NCBI RefSeq assembly: GCF_018623035.1
Contig: NZ_CP076023.1
Span: forward strand, 2,728,001-2,792,000
Reading direction: 5' to 3'
Origin: Cellulomonas dongxiuzhuiae
GTDB lineage: Bacteria > Actinomycetota > Actinomycetes > Actinomycetales > Cellulomonadaceae
Length of the DNA: 64,000 nucleotides
The stretch's first letter is position 1; every line of letters starts with the position of its first letter. Made by a program: the position numbers and the translations under genes. Positions 62,352 through 64,000 of this stretch are shown one piece after another. Below the pieces are notes generated by a model. It did not search any database, was not told where the DNA came from, and saw only the letters and a list, made by a program, of their open reading frames with translations.

Positions 62352-62892
62352 GCGCCTCGACCAGCCGCGGGTCCGCAACCGCTCGCTGCTGCCGCGCATG
62401 CAGGTGGAGGCGGACGCGTCGGGGCGCGTGTCCGAGTCGATCGCCCGTTTCCTCGGTACGCCGCGGTTCATCGTGTGGCTCACGATCTTCTGCGTCGTGT
62501 GGCTCGGGTGGAACGCCTGGGGGCCGGTCGAGATGCGGTTCGACAAGTCGGCGAACGGCTTCACGGCGCTCACCCTCATGCTCTCGCTGCAGGCGTCGTA
62601 CGCAGCCCCGCTGATCCTGCTCGCGCAGAGCCGCCAGGCGGACCGCGACCGGGTCGCCGCCGAGCAGGACCGTCAGCGCGCCGAGCGGAACCTGGCCGAC
62701 ACCGAGTTCCTGGCCCGCGAGATGGCGTCGCTGCGGATCGCCCTGTCGGAGGTGGCGACCCGCGACTTCGTCCGCTCGGAGCTGCGCAACCTGCTCGAGG
62801 ACCTGCAGGCCGAGCAGGCGGACGACGAGGACGGCGGGTCCGGCGCCCGGCCGGCACCCGACGGGGCGCGACGAGGGACGGTCGAGCGCTGA
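62344..62892 (+). CDS. DUF1003 membrane protein
   Basis: This 182-residue protein has two membrane helices (about 38-60 and 70-95) in the DUF1003 pattern (FLGTPRFIVWLTIFCVVWLGWN, then FTALTLMLSLQASYAAPLILLAQ). A charged coiled-coil tail follows. The GTG start lies inside the end of the MgtE/CBS gene, with GAGG upstream. The function is unknown, but tight overlap suggests a complex with the CBS protein. Confidence 0.9.
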   Translation: MAERLDQPRVRNRSLLPRMQVEADASGRVSESIARFLGTPRFIVWLTIFCVVWLGWNAWGPVEMRFDKSANGFTALTLMLSLQASYAAPLILLAQSRQADRDRVAAEQDRQRAERNLADTEFLAREMASLRIALSEVATRDFVRSELRNLLEDLQAEQADDEDGGSGARPAPDGARRGTVER

Positions 62893-62946
62893 CGCCGTCA
62901 GCGGCGGGCGGGGCGGGACGGCCACGGGGTCGCCGCCGCGGCGACC

Positions 62947-62952
62947 TACGAT
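62947..62952 (+). promoter_or_regulatory. Leaderless -10 box of mrp
   Basis: TACGAT, 6 nt before GTG 62959. Confidence 0.5.
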
Positions 62953-62958
62953 GGTCGC

Positions 62959-64000
62959 GTGCCACCCGTCGAGACCCCCGCCCCCGTCGATCCGCTGCGC
63001 GAGGCCGTCCGCACGGCGCTGGCCACCGTGCAGGACCCCGAGATCCGCCGCCCGATCACGGACCTCGGCATGGTGCGATCGGTGGCCGTCGAGCCGCGTG
63101 ACGCCGGGTCCTTCGTGGTCGTCGGGCTCGACCTGACGACGCCGGGCTGCCCGATGAAGGAGACGCTGACCCGGGACATCACCGCGGCGGTCGCACCGCT
63201 GGACGGGGTGGTGGGCGTCCGCGTGGACCTCGGCGTGATGTCCGCGGAACAGCGCGCGGGCCTGCGCACGCTGCTGCGGGGCACGGCCGCCGAGCCGCAG
63301 ATCCCCTTCGCCCTGCCGGGGTCGTTGACGAAGGTGATCGCGGTCGCCTCCGGCAAGGGCGGGGTGGGGAAGTCGACCGTGACGGCGAACCTCGCGGTCG
63401 CGATGGCCGCCGACGGGCTGCGCGTGGGTGTCGTGGACGCGGACATCTACGGGTTCTCGATCCCTCGCATGCTCGGGGTGGACCGTCCGCCGACCAGGGT
63501 GGACGACATGCTGCTGCCGCCGGTGGCGCACGACGTCAAGGTCGTGTCGATCGGCATGTTCGTGCCCGCCGGCCAGCCGGTGGTCTGGCGCGGCCCGATG
63601 CTGCACCGGGCGCTGCAGCAGTTCCTCGCCGACGTGTTCTGGGGCGACCTCGACGTGCTCCTGCTGGACCTGCCGCCGGGGACCGGGGACATCGCCATCT
63701 CGGTCGCCCAGCTGCTGCCCGGCTCCGAGATCGTCGTCGTCACGACGCCGCAGCTCGCGGCCGCGGAGGTCGCGGAGCGGGCGGGCGCGGTCGCGGTGCA
63801 GACCCGCCAGCGCGTCGTGGGCGTCGTCGAGAACATGGCGTGGCTCGAGCAGCCGGACGGCTCGCGCCTCGAGCTGTTCGGGTCGGGGGGCGGGCAGCGC
63901 GTGGCCGAGAACCTGACGCGCCTGACGGGTGCGGACGTCCCGCTGCTGGGTCAGGTCCCGCTCGACGTCCAGCTGCGCGAGGCGGGCGACGGGGGCACAC
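62959..64000 (+). CDS. mrp: Mrp/ApbC P-loop Fe-S cluster carrier, 3'-truncated by the window edge
   Basis: The frame runs open to the window end, giving 347 residues without a stop. An N-terminal MIP18/DUF59 domain (VQDPEIRRPITDLGMV ... TTPGCPMKETL) precedes the deviant P-loop GKGGVGKS (about 132-139), DADIYGFSIPRMLG and LLLDLPPGTGDIA. The usual Cys-x-x-Cys before FGxGGG in many ApbC proteins is absent (ENMAWLEQPDGSRLELFGSGGG), as I recall for actinobacterial Mrp. It carries or inserts Fe-S clusters. It was found by direct translation. Confidence 0.93.
   Translation, partial: MPPVETPAPVDPLREAVRTALATVQDPEIRRPITDLGMVRSVAVEPRDAGSFVVVGLDLTTPGCPMKETLTRDITAAVAPLDGVVGVRVDLGVMSAEQRAGLRTLLRGTAAEPQIPFALPGSLTKVIAVASGKGGVGKSTVTANLAVAMAADGLRVGVVDADIYGFSIPRMLGVDRPPTRVDDMLLPPVAHDVKVVSIGMFVPAGQPVVWRGPMLHRALQQFLADVFWGDLDVLLLDLPPGTGDIAISVAQLLPGSEIVVVTTPQLAAAEVAERAGAVAVQTRQRVVGVVENMAWLEQPDGSRLELFGSGGGQRVAENLTRLTGADVPLLGQVPLDVQLREAGDGGT

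Overview
The window is about 64 kb of very GC-rich (mostly above 70% G+C) actinobacterial chromosome. WhiB7, AdnAB, RF3, RNase J, a UPF0182 protein, mycoredoxin, DUF3107 and many leaderless genes all point to Actinomycetota. The gene content looks most like a Micrococcales/Cellulomonas-type genome, but this is inference and no 16S is present. Nearly all of the window is ordinary chromosomal backbone, densely packed, with stop/start overlaps (ATGA or GTGA) in the operons.

Layout. 1-7.4 kb: recC (5' end cut off), recB and recD, one overlapping operon for the RecBCD helicase-nuclease. 7.4-10 kb: the cstA carbon-starvation permease with its small YbdD partner. 10.2-14.1 kb: a Fur/Zur-type regulator and a bifunctional PutA. 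14.1-16.8 kb: a divergent module of a NrtR-like Nudix/wHTH regulator, an SPFH/prohibitin protein and an NAD-kinase-like protein, with a duplicated operator between them; this is the best candidate for an uncharacterised system. 17.2-18.6 kb: a molybdenum-cofactor oxidoreductase with its own ferredoxin-reductase-like partner. 18.6-23 kb: a DUF808 membrane protein and a TetR/ABC-exporter operon. 23.1-26.9 kb: a nine-codon leader ORF, a MerR regulator and prfC (RF3), joined by two GTGA overlaps, then RNase J. 27-28.3 kb: a spermidine-synthase-like protein and a SnoaL-like protein.

28.3-30.9 kb is the only accessory-looking stretch. It has lower GC, decayed sequence, a serine beta-lactamase-family hydrolase with a small HTH regulator and twin operators, and an IS630-like transposase remnant. 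It ends at the initiator tRNA(fMet) gene.

30.9-57 kb follows an order that, from memory, closely parallels M. tuberculosis Rv3193c-Rv3211: UPF0182, YlbL protease, zinc-metalloprotease-like protein, ThiF-like protein, whiB7, uvrD2, mycoredoxin, nudC, adnB/adnA, TetR, DUF3107, ferritin-like protein and RhlE-type DEAD-box helicase. The whiB7 gene keeps its long attenuator leader: a WhiB7-type promoter, an upstream ORF and a terminator hairpin.

57-64 kb: MarC and PHP phosphoesterase, aminopeptidase P, a stress-type membrane protein, a soluble MgtE/CBS protein with DUF1003, and the start of mrp/apbC, which runs off the end.

DNA repair and antibiotic or redox stress dominate the central block: two RecBCD-class machines (RecBCD and AdnAB), UvrD2, WhiB7, mycoredoxin and NudC. 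At least a dozen genes have a TANNNT -10 box 6-7 nt before the start codon and no Shine-Dalgarno sequence, which predicts leaderless mRNAs.
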